Shown here piece by piece: positions 11,431-20,959 of a DNA stretch of 33,895 nt. Source of the stretch: Diplocarpon mali (Eukaryota > Ascomycota > Leotiomycetes > Helotiales > Drepanopezizaceae); contig JAENRP010000371.1 in NCBI GenBank assembly GCA_024741835.1, forward strand, positions 7,245 to 41,139. The letters are read 5' to 3'. Below the pieces are notes generated by a model. It was not told the origin of the DNA. It made no database searches and saw nothing but the letters and a program-made list of their open reading frames with translations. A program made the translations under genes and the position numbers. Numbering within the stretch: the stretch's first letter is position 1; each line of letters opens with the position of its first letter.

Positions 11431-13323
11431 TAAATCGCTATTATTTAAAATTGGCAAACTTACCTTTCTTTTACTATAACTCCTTGCTAAGTGCCTTCCT
11501 TTATTAGTATTAAGCTTAGCCCTTATACTAGCTAATCGTTTTCCGAAACCTTATTTTAGAATTCGGCTATATCTCTTACGATAACCATTTATCCTTTTAA
11601 GGATTGATCTGTATTCTAAAGGCTAGCTTTTATAAGCCTATCTCTAGGATAGTTAAATGTTAGCTGAGATTTTAAAATAAAAGGCATTCTTAAAAGAATA
11701 TCATTTAAGGAATTCTCTATTATTAGAAAGTTAATATAATTAACAATTCCTTTAACTCTAACCTTTACATTTTTCACCTATCTATTAAAATTATATTTCG
11801 ATCTAAAGATAGTCGAATAAATAAGGAGTCGATTACTAACAATTGTCAATCGAGCTATTTCTACCACTTTTCTAGTTATTATATTAACTTTTAAACTACA
11901 ATTGATTAAAGCCTTTACTTTAACTAATTCTTCTATAGAATAAATAATAATAGGGCTTTTTATTGCAATTGCTAAACAATTTCAATTGATATTCTAAGAT
12001 ATTAAAGCTATTATTATAATATCGTAATACCTTTAGGTTCCTTTATCTTTTGCAATCTAAAGACATTTGATTAAGGCTAAGTGCTTTTTAAAGTTCTTTC
12101 GCATTACAATTTCCATTTCCTTATTATTATTCAAATCTTTAAAAGCAATTAAGATATACTTTCCTAGCACTTTATCAAAGTGTCTAATTAAACTAAATAG
12201 GTCTTTAAACGTAAGGTTAATTTGCTAAGCTATAACATTCTCTATAGCTTTCTTTATTGCAGTTAAACTAGCGTATTTATCAACGAATTTCTCCTATTTT
12301 AATATCTATCTCTTTCGCTTAAGGTCAAGGGTCTATATAATAACTTCAACTTCTTAATCTTTAAGCTTAAAGCCATCTTCGTCTATTATATCTCTAATTA
12401 ATTCGTCTACTATATCGGCTTCATCCTTATCTACTGCAGTTCCAGACTATTAGGTATCTTTTAGCATTTAGACTCTATATTGAGATTCTTAAGTTACACG
12501 CGCTGATTTCTGGACTTTAGCTGGTTTTATTAGTATTAGTAGAATAGAAGATCTAAAAGGACGCTAAGAATTCCAAGGGTTCTTAGATACAAAAGCAGTA
12601 TTAATATCAGCTGAAACATTATTATTAACCTATCTTAAGATAGAGATACCTCTAACTTCTATAGCTATTTAATTAAAAGCTAAGTCCTTAAGAACTCCCT
12701 TAGGTAGATTGCTAATTGGACCTATATATATATAAGTTGGAATTTTAGCATTTATATTTATAATATACTATCGTTCGACCAAATTCTTATCCTATTTCAT
12801 ACTATATATTATCATTCAAATAGTCTATAACTATAAGCGATTCTGGTACTTTTTAATAAGGATAGCTTCTAGCTTAGGATCCCTAATGCAAAGCATCCTA
12901 TACTTATTAATATATATAATCCTAGTGTTAATAAAACGAAGGAAAAGAGGGCAATCGTTATAATACTTATATAAAGCGCAGTTGGGTTTTTCATTATTGT
13001 AAAAGTTGTAAGTTAATCGTCTTCTATTACTATTCCCTTAGTACCCTATAATATTAATATTAGTAGAGTGCTAGTTGGGATTAATTTCTCCTTCTTTAAT
13101 CAACTATTAAGTTCTTATATTAGCAGGTTATTCCAAATAATAAGAAGCAAAAGTCTAGTAATAGGAACTACTATATTAGCTTATAGTAGCCGAGTTTTAC
13201 CTATTACCAAATTAGGGAATATGCTATTTTTCCTATAAGAGATTATTAATCCTGGTTTCTAAACTTTAGATTTGGAGTTCTGTAAATTGGGTCTTAAGTT
13301 CCTTAATTCTAAGGTTGGATTTC

Positions 13324-13346
13324 ACTTCTAAGTCGGGCTCGCGAGT
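13324..13346 (-). repeat. 23-bp palindrome, copy 13
   Basis: Encodes TREPDLEV in gag near residue 312. Its outer flanks TTCACT and AGTGAA extend the palindrome to 29 bp. Arm partner of 15419-15441. Confidence 0.92.
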
Positions 13347-14281
13347 GAAAGGTATAATTACTAGGTTCTTCTTTACCTCCTTTATAACTTCCAGAGCCTT
13401 TGAATATTCTTAAACCAGGCTCTTAAGGTCTTTAGTATAAGAGGGAGTAAGGGCTTTTTCCTACTCTATAGCATTAATAGTTCTCTTACTAAGATCTGAT
13501 TTTAAAGCAAAGGCTGCGAATTCCTTAAATAAGGCAAAGGTTATAAGGTCTTGCTTATCGATCCTAAAATGCTTAATAATCTTATTTCAAAGTCCAGTAG
13601 GTAATCTAAGTAAGAAAAGGCGGCCTCTTTCAACTTCGCTAAGTATTTTCTAGCTAATTAAAGTATTCAATATATAAGTAAAAGTCCGATAGTAGTTCTT
13701 AAGTTCCTTAGGAATACAAGTGACTAAAATAAATTCCTTTAAGAAAGCTAAGGTATTGCGAATCTACTATCTATTAAATTCGCGAAATTCAGATTTAAAG
13801 GCCTTGATAAAGAGTTCCTATAAACTATGAGTTTTCTATTTAAGGAGGGACTTGATAATATCCTTGCTTATATAATTATAGTAGCAAGGAAGTTGAGAAA
13901 TCATATCCTTTTATATAATACTAAAATCGTAATAAGTTTCCTTATATTACTTAAGGAAATTAGTAATATTGGCGCTTATAAAGTAAGAAGCGCTAGGGGA
14001 ACTAGGAAGGGGAAAGTAACTAGTAATAGCCTTAAATACGGCTATTATCATTTCATACTAACTGTTTAAGTTAATAGAATCTATAAGAGGCAAAGGGGAA
14101 GCTTTAATATTGCAAGATTGATTGCTAAAAAGAGTACTTCGAAATTTAAAAGGGCTTAAAGAATGTTTAAAATCCGAGTTAATCTTAGAGTGACTAAGAC
14201 GAGTTTGAAAAGATTTAAATAAAGGGTTAATAAAAAGTTTAAAATTATTATTATTTTTAGTATTTTCTAGTATTAATATTA

Positions 14282-15271
14282 AAAAAGTAAGTGGCAGTCC
14301 TAAGTTGTTTAAGGACGTCTTTTTATCCTCCTACTTATAGGCTAGGCTTAAGAGTAGAATTCTGGATTCTGCTAAAAGTTTAATCTGAGTTTACTAAAAG
14401 ATTCTAAGTAGGTACTAAATAGCTAATAGGAGCATTGCAACTAATTGCAATAAGATAAGGTTTACCTAATTAAAGACCAATTTCTAAGATAAGATTTATA
14501 TCTAAGATTCTTCTTAGCCTTTAAGCTAATTCCTATTAGTCCTTAAAATAAAAGGGTCTCTAAAGACAATTCTAAGGCAATTTTTAGAGTTCTATTAAGC
14601 TAAGGCAGCTGAATTATCGGATTCGGATTTCTAAAGATTCTAAGAAGGCACTTCCGATTGGAGTTTACGCTTAGTATTACTTAAGTACTTGAAACTACTG
14701 CTATTTGAGATTGCTATTATAAGGTTCGCCAAACTTTTTATACTAAGAAGCCGAAAATTCTGAAAATCTCAAAGTTAAGGAAGAAAATAGGGGTTTTCGA
14801 AGCAGAGCCGAAAAGGGAAAATCTAAGGTTATTAATAGTTGCTAAACGAAAATCGATAGTTCCAAGTAACTAAGCGATTAAGGATAAGGGTTTTAAAGTC
14901 GATCAAAATGCTATAAGTGTTTTAAAGACATATTCTTCGAAAGGCCGGTCTCTTATCTGCAAACTAAGAGATTGATAAGGTTATATAAGGACAGAAATCT
15001 TAAGAAATCGGTCCTTGCGTAGGTCACTAATATAAAACTAAGGGGAGACAATATAAGAATAGGCCTAAGGGAAGACTTAAAAATAAGAGGAAGAAGTACT
15101 ATAAGCGGGCTCTCTTAGACAAGATATTAGGAATAAGTCCTAAGTATAGGGTATATTCAGTACTATGGCGATACGCGCTATCTCTATATATAGAAGATGG
15201 CCCTTTTATCCTCCCGCCGTCCTGCGCTGATCATATGATATATATCACGAGACCTATCCATCTTAGGTCTC
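14282..15271 (+). pseudogene. Unpaired loop segment: degraded coding fragment with a CYKC motif
   Basis: This region has no inverted partner. A plus-strand frame from about 14330 to 15270 has mostly TAA/TAG interruptions, with TGA near 14689 and 15235. It contains the palindromic octet TYRLGLRV, a charged Q/K/E-rich stretch, and SKCYKCFKD near 14903-14929, which resembles the first half of a Gag zinc knuckle; the expected His and final Cys are absent. The frame is in phase with the truncated right gag that starts at 15272, so it may be the 5' part of a divergent gag joined there. A second frame (KKYYKRALLDKILGISPKYR near 15090-15150) is also open, so the assignment is uncertain. The stretch 15165-15270 has GC-richer patches than the surroundings. 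Confidence 0.4.
14333..14355 (+). repeat. 23-bp palindrome, copy 14
   Basis: Lies in the unpaired loop. It reads TYRLGLRV in the plus-strand frame that also carries CYKC at 14909. Confidence 0.85.
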
Positions 15272-15418
15272 CATAATAAGAGAACTATTAATACTATAGA
15301 GTAGGAAAAAGCCCTTACTCCCTCTTATACTAAAGACCTCAAGAGCCTGGTCTAAGAACACTTAAAGGCTCTGGAAGTTATAAAGGAGGTAAAGAAGAAC
15401 CTAATGGTTATACCTTTT

Positions 15419-15441
15419 ACTTGTAGTCCTAACCTAGGAGT
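15419..15441 (+). repeat. 23-bp palindrome, copy 15
   Basis: Encodes TCSPNLGV in the right gag. Arm partner of copy 13. Confidence 0.9.
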
Positions 15442-17334
15442 AAGATCTAACCTTAGAATTAAGGAACTTAAGACCTAATTTATAAAACTTTAAATCTAAA
15501 GCTTAGAAACTAAGATTAATAATCTCTTATAGGAAAAATAGCATATTTCTTAATTTGGTAATAGATAAAACTCGGCCACTATAAGCCAACCTAATAGTTC
15601 TTATTATTAGGCTCTTACTTCTTATTATTTAAAACAACCAGCTAATATAAGAATACAATAGCTAGCTAAAGAAGGAGGAATTGATCCTAACTAGTACTTT
15701 ACTAATATCAATACTATAGGGTACTAAGGAAATAGCAATAGAAGACGACTAACCTGCAACTTTTGCAATAATAAAGAACCTAACTGCGCTTTATATAAGT
15801 ATTATAACAATTGTCCTCTTTTCCTTTGTTTTATTAATACTAGGGTTATATATATTAATAAGTATAGGATGCTTTATATTAGGGATCCTAGGCTAAAAGC
15901 TATCCCTATTAAAAAGCACTAGAATCGCTTATAATTATAGACTATTTAAATGATAATATATAATATGAAATAGGATAAGAATTTAGTTAAACAATAGCGT
16001 ATTATAGATATAAATGCTAAAATTCCAACTTATATATATACTAGTCTAACTAGCAACTTACCTAAGGGAGTTCTTAAGGACTTAGCTTCTAATCAAATAG
16101 CTATAGAAGTTAGAGGCATCTCTATCTTAAGATAGGTTAATAATAATATATTTGCTAATATTAATACTGCTTCTGTATTTAAAAACCCTTAGAATACTTA
16201 GCGTCCTTTTAGATCTACCACTCCTTTAATACTAATAAAACCAGCTAAAGTCTAGAAATTAATATATATAACTTGGGAATCTTAATATAGAGTCTAAATG
16301 CTAAAAGATACCTAATAATCTAAAACCGCAATAGATAAAGATAAAGCTAATATAATAGACGAATTGATTAGAGATATAATAGACGAAGATGGCTTTAAGC
16401 TTAAAGATTAAAAAGTTGAAGTTATTACGCAGACCCTTAACCTTAAGCAAAAGAGATAGATATTAAAATAGGAGAAATTTATTAATAAATACGCTAGTTC
16501 AATTATAATAAAGAAAGCTATAGAGAATGTTATAGCCTAGCAAATTAACCTTATATTTAAAGACCTATTTAGTTTAATTGGACGCTTTAATAAAGTGCTA
16601 AGAAAGTATATCCTAATTGCCTTTAAAAATTTAAATAATAATAAGGAAATAGAAATTATAATATAAAAGAACTTTAAGAAGCACTTAGCCTTAATCAAAT
16701 GTCTTTAGATTGCAAAAGATAAAGGAACCTAAAGGTATTATAATATTATAGTAATAGCTTTAATATCTTAAAATATTAATTGAAATTATTTAGCAGTTAT
16801 AATAAAAAGCCCTATTATTATTTATTCTATAAAAGAATTAGTTAAAGCAAAGGCTTTAATCAATTGTGGTTTAAAAGTTAATATAATAATTAGAAAAGTG
16901 GTAGAAATAGCTTAATTGATAATTGTTAGCAATCGACTCCTTATTTATTCGACTATCTTTAGATCTAAATATAATTTTAATAGATAGGTGAAAAATATAA
17001 AGGTTAAAGTTAGAGGAATCGTTAATTATACTAACTTTTTAATAATAGAGAATTCTTTAAATGATATTCTTTTAGGAATGCCCTTTATTTTAAAATCTTA
17101 GCTAATATTTAACTATCTTAAAGATAGGCTTATAAAAGCTAGCCTTTAGAATATAGATTAATCCTTAGAAGGATAAATAGTTATTATAAGAGATATAGCC
17201 GAATTCTAAAATAAGGTTTTAAGAAACGATTAGCTAGTATAAGGGCTAGGCTTAATACTAGTAAAGGAAGGCACTTAGTAAGGAGTTATAATAAAAGAAA
17301 GGTAAGTTTGCCGATTTTAAATAATAGCAATTTA

Positions 17335-17357
17335 ACTCGCGGTTCTAAATTAAGAGT
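17335..17357 (+). repeat. 23-bp palindrome, copy 16
   Basis: Encodes TRGSKLRV in the right-copy protease-RT linker. Arm partner of copy 12. Confidence 0.88.
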
Positions 17358-17496
17358 CAAATCTAGAATTTTGAAAATTAGTACAATTAGTATTTTATCA
17401 GCTTAATAATTAAGAAAAAAGAAAAATAAGGTAGAGAAGAGAGTTTATTTTATAAATTTCGATAATTTACTAATTATTTTAAAAAACCTAAAAACT

Positions 17497-17519
17497 ACTT
17501 ATAAGCTGGACCTGCGAGT
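17497..17519 (+). repeat. 23-bp palindrome, copy 17
   Basis: Encodes TYKLDLRV in the right-copy protease-RT linker. Arm partner of copy 11. Confidence 0.9.
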
Positions 17520-17813
17520 GAAAAATAATAAAATTACTAATAATATTTCCATTTACGCACTTTAAATTAATAATTTAAAAAATCTTTTATTTGTTTTTAA
17601 AAAGGAAAATTCGGACCATTTTATAGGATTTAATAAAAAAGGAAAGAAGTAGAGAAGTATAGTATTAGCTAATATTCGAACTATATATAAAAGTAAGACT
17701 AATAAAGTATAATTAGTGGATTAGGGAATCTCTAATAGCTCAAAGCCTAAAGGACTAGACGATTGGTTTAAATAAGATAAGAAGCTTCGACCTTTAAAGC
17801 TAGGTGGCAAATT

Positions 17814-18068
17814 TGTTACGGCTGCATTACGTATACGGTTATGTCACGTGTTGGTCAGGTGCACGAAGTCAGGTGCCTGCTAAGGTAGTAAGGTGGCTGG
17901 ATCACGTACGCGCTAGTGATGCACTTGTACTTATTCTGGAGGAGCTCTATTAGAGACTCTCTCTTCTTCTTTATCTTTTCTTCTTAATTATATAGTGTAC
18001 CTCTTAAGGTAATATAGTCAGCGTTATTCGATTCTTGCCTTCTGCACGCTCGAGAGCGAGTTGTAATA
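17814..18068 (+). repeat. 5' LTR of the chromovirus
   Basis: Direct repeat of 24579-24833, 255 bp. It starts TGTTACGG and ends GTAATA, the expected TG...CA termini if the last C became T; TGTTAC and GTAACA would form a 6-bp terminal inverted repeat. The end sequence GCACGCTCGAGAGCGAG is present in both LTRs. Confidence 0.93.
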
Positions 18069-18134
18069 TAAGAAAAGATTAACTCAACCTCTGCTGAGAA
18101 GCTTGATATCTACTACCTTTAGAATCGTCATTTC

Positions 18135-18199
18135 GAACTGCCTTAAGCAACTTGATCTTTCGATTTCGACTTCTACTATGAACTGCCCTAAGCAACTCG
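18135..18199 (+). repeat. Two-copy direct repeat with 45-bp period in the chromovirus leader
   Basis: A 20-bp unit, GAACTGCC(T/C)TAAGCAACT(T/C)G, starts at 18135 and again at 18180. The copies differ only by transitions. The 45-bp spacing equals that of the palindrome pairs in pol, although the sequence is unrelated. Confidence 0.75.
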
Positions 18200-18584
18200 T
18201 ATATAGCGCCTAGATTATCTTACTAATCTAGTTTTTAGAGAAAGCTGAATAACCTTCGAATATAAGATCAGCTCGTTTTTTCGACCCTTTACCTCTTCCT
18301 CTATTTTGCAAATAGAGATTCACCTTTAAGTTCAATTCGAAAAAAATTATTTACTATGCCCTCGCTTCGCTAGCGTAGGCTGCTGCCTAGAGCAGTATAA
18401 TAACTTTTCTCTTCCTAACTCTCTCCCTCCCTTATAAACACTCTATACCACTCTTTTCATCGACCTCAGACTCGTCGACAATATACTCGTCGATAACTCT
18501 CCTCATACTCTTCAAAGCCCCTTACTCCTTCCTTCGAAACACTCGGGTATAAACTGGGGGACCTATACCTATATATACATATAA

Positions 18585-18650
18585 AGACTTGGTCAGCCTT
18601 AGTGGGTTATACTATACCGTTAGAGACTAGGTCAACTTTAGTAGAGTGAT
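18585..18650 (+). repeat. Two-copy direct repeat in the leader
   Basis: Units beginning AGACTTGGTCAGCCTTAGT at 18585 and AGACTAGGTCAACTTTAGT at 18624 align over about 26 bp with mostly transition differences. Confidence 0.6.
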
Positions 18651-18980
18651 AAGCTTTAGATCCTCGGACCCTACTTCCCTAGATTTGCACTGCACCCTTA
18701 GGCAACCTTATTACAACTCCTAATTAGTAAAGAGACGTGATCCTAAAGTAAAACCTTCTTTCTTAAGATCTATGAACTTACGATACCTTAATATATACTC
18801 TACTAGAAGGCTTTAAGAACGTATATAGCTCTGCTTATACTGATCTTCCCCCTTTTGAATAGGTCACTGTTTAGCATTAGGTCCCTTTAGACTAAACTAG
18901 ATAATATAGAGAGAGTTAGTACTTATGACCTCTAATCTTATGCCACCTAGGAGGAGTGAAAGGTTAATTGCACTTCTACC

Positions 18981-19048
18981 GGGCCTTACTGCTACCAGTT
19001 CTCTGGGCCTCACTGCTACTAGTTCTAGTTCTATAGGCCTTACTACTA
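18981..19048 (+). repeat. Degenerate tandem repeat in chromovirus gag
   Basis: Three units beginning (G/A)GGCCT at 18981, 19005 and 19035 encode GLTATSS, GLTATSSSS and GLTTN. They form a low-complexity Ser/Thr linker near the Gag N-terminus. Confidence 0.6.
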
Positions 19049-19116
19049 ACCCCGGTCTTAAAGATATTCCCCCTCCTAAGCCCACTTAAGAAGCTATCTC
19101 CCTTAGTATAGATTTC

Positions 19117-19139
19117 ACTCCTAGTCCTAGACCGCGAGT
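19117..19139 (+). repeat. 23-bp palindrome, copy 18
   Basis: Encodes TPSPRPRV in chromovirus gag at residue 65, between the Ser/Thr repeat and the capsid region. Confidence 0.9.
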
Positions 19140-20891
19140 AGATTCTTGAAATACTCCCCTTCTGTCGATTAAAGTTAAGGAAGAACCGACGTCTACCCTT
19201 ACTATATCAGCCCCTCTCTTTTCAGCTGCTTAGCAGGCCGAAATCGCAAACCTCGTCGGCGCTGCTATAGCCGCCGCTCTCTAAAACAATGCTACTGCCC
19301 CTTCTTCCTTAAGTGCTAGCCCTTAGAATACTCAGTCCCTTACCGCCGACTTACTGCCTCCCCTAGACTACTACCTCCTGATCATTAGACCTTTAGTCCT
19401 AGCCGTTGACCCCTATTGAATCAAGTACCTTTAAACCCATTTTAGCAACCACTAGGGCGAAATCACTTATAACGCTTGGAAGATGGCTATAAAGGTATTT
19501 ATTTAAGAGTACTTAGGCAATTTCACTTTAGGAGAGGATTAGATCACTACCTACTTTAAGTGTATAATAGGTAAAGCTTAGAACCTAATCTTATAATATA
19601 TAGATCCTGTCTTTGCTAGTGAGTTTATATGCGCTACTGACGTCCTTAGGGTCTTGGATTAAAGGTTCTTTGACTATAACTACATTTAATCCGCTAAGCT
19701 CAAATATAGCAGGCTAATTATAGGTTTATTATCATATAATAAGTTCTAATCCAAGTTCGTTACCCTTGCTATAGTTGGAAAGATCGATTAATCTCGCTAG
19801 TTTAATAACGTTTATAAAAAGGTCTCCTTGGCCTTAAAGAACGACCTTTAAGTAGAGAAGTATAAAATGAATAATGATTATACTACTTTAGATGAGTTCT
19901 TAGCTATTGCGGACCGTAAGGCCTGTAATATCAAGTAAGAAGAGGCCTATAACGCTCGACGAGTCGCCCTTGCTATCGCGTTCTCTCTTGCAAAGGACCG
20001 CGTCCTTGGCATATTGAAAAGGGAGTCATAGAGACCTACTGCTATAGCTACCTTTTTAGCTCCTTGCACTCGTTCCCTCTTGCTGGCGACTTACTGAAAA
20101 AGGTCTGCTAGCCTAAAGCTGTCATCTGGTCTCTATTACAACTGCGGAGCCCTCGGTCACTATGTGACGGACTGCTTAAAGCTAAAGAAGCAAGGCGAGT
20201 TTATAGTAGCTAAAGTTGAAATGGAAAACGACCTATTATTAGGAAACTGCTAAGCTATGGTAAAGACTCCTACTATAGCATAGGTCACAATTTGTAGAAA
20301 GACTTGGATTTTGATTCCCGCCTATTAATAGGCGGCCGCTAGTTCTTAATTCTTATAGAACTAGCTTGAAATGGATCATTTATTAAAACAGTTGCTTATA
20401 TTAATAGCAGAGCTAATATTTTCGGTATTATTAAGACGTCTTTAGTATACCAGCTCTCCTAAAGACTTAGGGTGAAGTTTATTAAACTGCCTAAACCGAT
20501 TACCCCTATTAGCTATAATAGCCTTAAGGGAGAAACCATTCGATTCGCCGTCTTACTTACCCTTACAATCGATAGGCGACGAATAAACTTCCCTTTCTTA
20601 ATTACAAGCTTAGGAGCAACCGACGTTTTAATCAGCAGGAAGTTCCTAGAGCACTATAACCTTAAATAATCCTATGGAAAAGGGAAAAACAGTATCTCCT
20701 GGCCTAAGGATATGCCTATTATCCCCTACTTTGATCGACGCGTATTGATCGATCTCTTATAGCTAATAAAACCCCTAATGGCCTAGCAAGACGTCGATCG
20801 TTAAGCAGCTATAATAGACGCTGAGGACAAAGACCTAAGAATGGCTCGAGCCTAGCTCTCGGTGCTAGCAAGCAATAGCGCCTCGAATCCT

Positions 20892-20914
20892 ACTCCCGGT
20901 CCCGGCCTGCGAGT
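20892..20914 (+). repeat. 23-bp palindrome, copy 19 (pair 1, unit 1)
   Basis: Encodes TPGPGLRV in the chromovirus protease-RT linker. First unit of a 45-bp tandem pair. Confidence 0.95.
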
Positions 20915-20936
20915 GAAATCTGCGAACTCGAATCCT

Positions 20937-20959
20937 ACTCCTAGTCCTGGCCCGCGAAT
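20937..20959 (+). repeat. 23-bp palindrome, copy 20 (pair 1, unit 2)
   Basis: Encodes TPSPGPRM exactly 45 bp after copy 19. A further half unit (ACTCCTATGGCC, reading TPMA) begins at 20982, again 45 bp on, so a third unit has decayed or was incomplete. Confidence 0.93.

Larger units (their letters stand above)
7633..11615 (-). pseudogene. Ty3/gypsy pol, left copy: RT, RNase H and integrase
   Basis: Minus-strand frame overlapping the end of gag-pro in the -1 phase. Reverse transcriptase: the VTVKDANIPLNMD, QTPLKLLQM and YIDD blocks match a large family of fungal Ty3/gypsy polymerases (VTIRD, TTFQTPLG, FIDDV in relatives). The catalytic YIDD at 10263-10252 is intact here but is YINN in the right copy. 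RNase H keeps LIVDAS, with the Glu and Asp of later motifs near 9560-9850. Integrase spans about 9200-8000 with the N-S-K-A-N-x-(I/M)-V-E signature; its first two catalytic Asp are Asn. The C-terminal module reads ELNRIDIKGTF then NRLKRFY, a GPY/F-like end. The inferred stop TGA at 7635-7633 is TAA on the right, consistent with an ancestral TGA. Trp is kept as TGG at 9948-9946, where the right copy has TGA. Confidence 0.86.
1888..13493. repeat. Left arm of a large inverted duplication
   Basis: This stretch is the reverse complement of 15272-33895 with the chromovirus at 17814-24833 removed. Paired landmarks give nearly constant coordinate sums: 28765 for three palindrome pairs inside (for example 13324 with 15441), and 35781-35782 for seven pairs outside the insertion (for example 2475 with 33307). 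The arms therefore differ by only one or two single-base indels plus the 3-bp change at the insertion site; the other differences are overwhelmingly C/T and G/A transitions. Sequence 1-1887 continues the same unit, and its partner lies beyond the right edge of the window. Confidence 0.93.
11391..14281 (-). pseudogene. Ty3/gypsy gag-pro, left copy (complete)
   Basis: One minus-strand frame. The N-terminal 300 residues form a helical capsid-like region (for example SYFPLPSSPSAS, FIKAFKSEFREFNR, RLFLLRLPTG). A palindromic octet follows near residue 312. A zinc-knuckle-like segment lies near residue 425 (13008 and leftward); it is clearest in the right copy as CNFCNN followed by a Cys. A retroviral-type aspartic protease begins near residue 790: ALI-x-CG followed by a hydrophobic VNxI block, and a downstream DILLGMPF equivalent of the flap and final helix. 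The frame ends at TGA around 11393-11391, while pol is open in the -1 frame from about 11615. The start is approximate because no ATG survives; coding character begins near 14280-14250. Confidence 0.8.
15272..17374 (+). pseudogene. Ty3/gypsy gag-pro, right copy (5'-truncated)
   Basis: Homology to the left gag begins at KRTIN(A/T)IEQEK and continues colinearly. It lacks the capsid-like N-terminal part, about 265 codons. A zinc-knuckle-like block lies at 15757-15820: C-N-F-C-N-N-K-E-P-N-C, with Tyr at places where His is likely ancestral (CAT to TAT), then NNCPLF. The protease region starts at 16850 with KALINCG, where the family has an Asp-Ser/Thr-Gly triad; Asp is now Asn. The LLGMPF segment is near 17068. 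The frame ends at TGA 17372-17374, overlapping pol in the -1 phase from about 17150. Confidence 0.8.
17150..17813 (+). pseudogene. Ty3/gypsy pol, right copy, 5' segment
   Basis: The frame is one base behind gag-pro. It encodes a basic segment (RLNTSKGRHLVRSYNKRKVS in this copy) followed by two palindromic octets (TRGSKLRV and TYKLDLRV) in the linker between protease and RT, then IGFNKKGKKQ and RPLKLGGKF. It stops at the chromovirus LTR and resumes at 24834 with FIIGRFSNKPI in the same frame, because the 7020-bp insertion is a multiple of three. The basic segment is conserved in the left copy, which supports this frame as real coding sequence. Confidence 0.75.
18069..18924 (+). other. Chromovirus leader between the 5' LTR and gag
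   Basis: About 850 bp with no convincing coding frame. It should contain the primer-binding site just after the LTR, but I could not match it to a tRNA end from memory. It holds two short direct-repeat pairs (20-bp units at 18135 and 18180; about 26-bp units at 18585 and 18624) and a TATATATACATATAAAG stretch near 18570. Confidence 0.6.
18925..20340 (+). pseudogene. Chromovirus gag
   Basis: The frame opens at ATG 18925 (MTSNLMPPRRSERL). Residues 18-45 contain a degenerate repeat of GLTATSS. A palindromic octet lies at residue 65 (TPSPRPRV). The capsid (retrotransposon gag domain) spans about residues 185-360, with KMAIKVFIQEYLG, RFFDYNYIQSAKLKYSRL and FVTLAI in the order typical of Ty3 Gag. 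A CCHC zinc knuckle is at 20137-20178: Y-Y-N-C-G-A-L-G-H-Y-V-T-D-C, where the first Cys is now Tyr (TGC to TAC). Stops are mainly TAA/TAG, with TGA at 19417 and 20089. The 3' end is uncertain; TGA in this frame is at 20473, beyond the start of the pol frame. Confidence 0.87.

Noticed and set aside
13827..14069. Short open frame on the plus strand, 80 codons
   Set aside because: It is antisense to the better supported gag frame on the minus strand, which reads through this region with capsid-like character.
18897..19085. Open frame on the minus strand, 62 codons, Gly/Leu/Val-rich
   Set aside because: It is the antisense shadow of the Ser/Thr repeat at the start of chromovirus gag.
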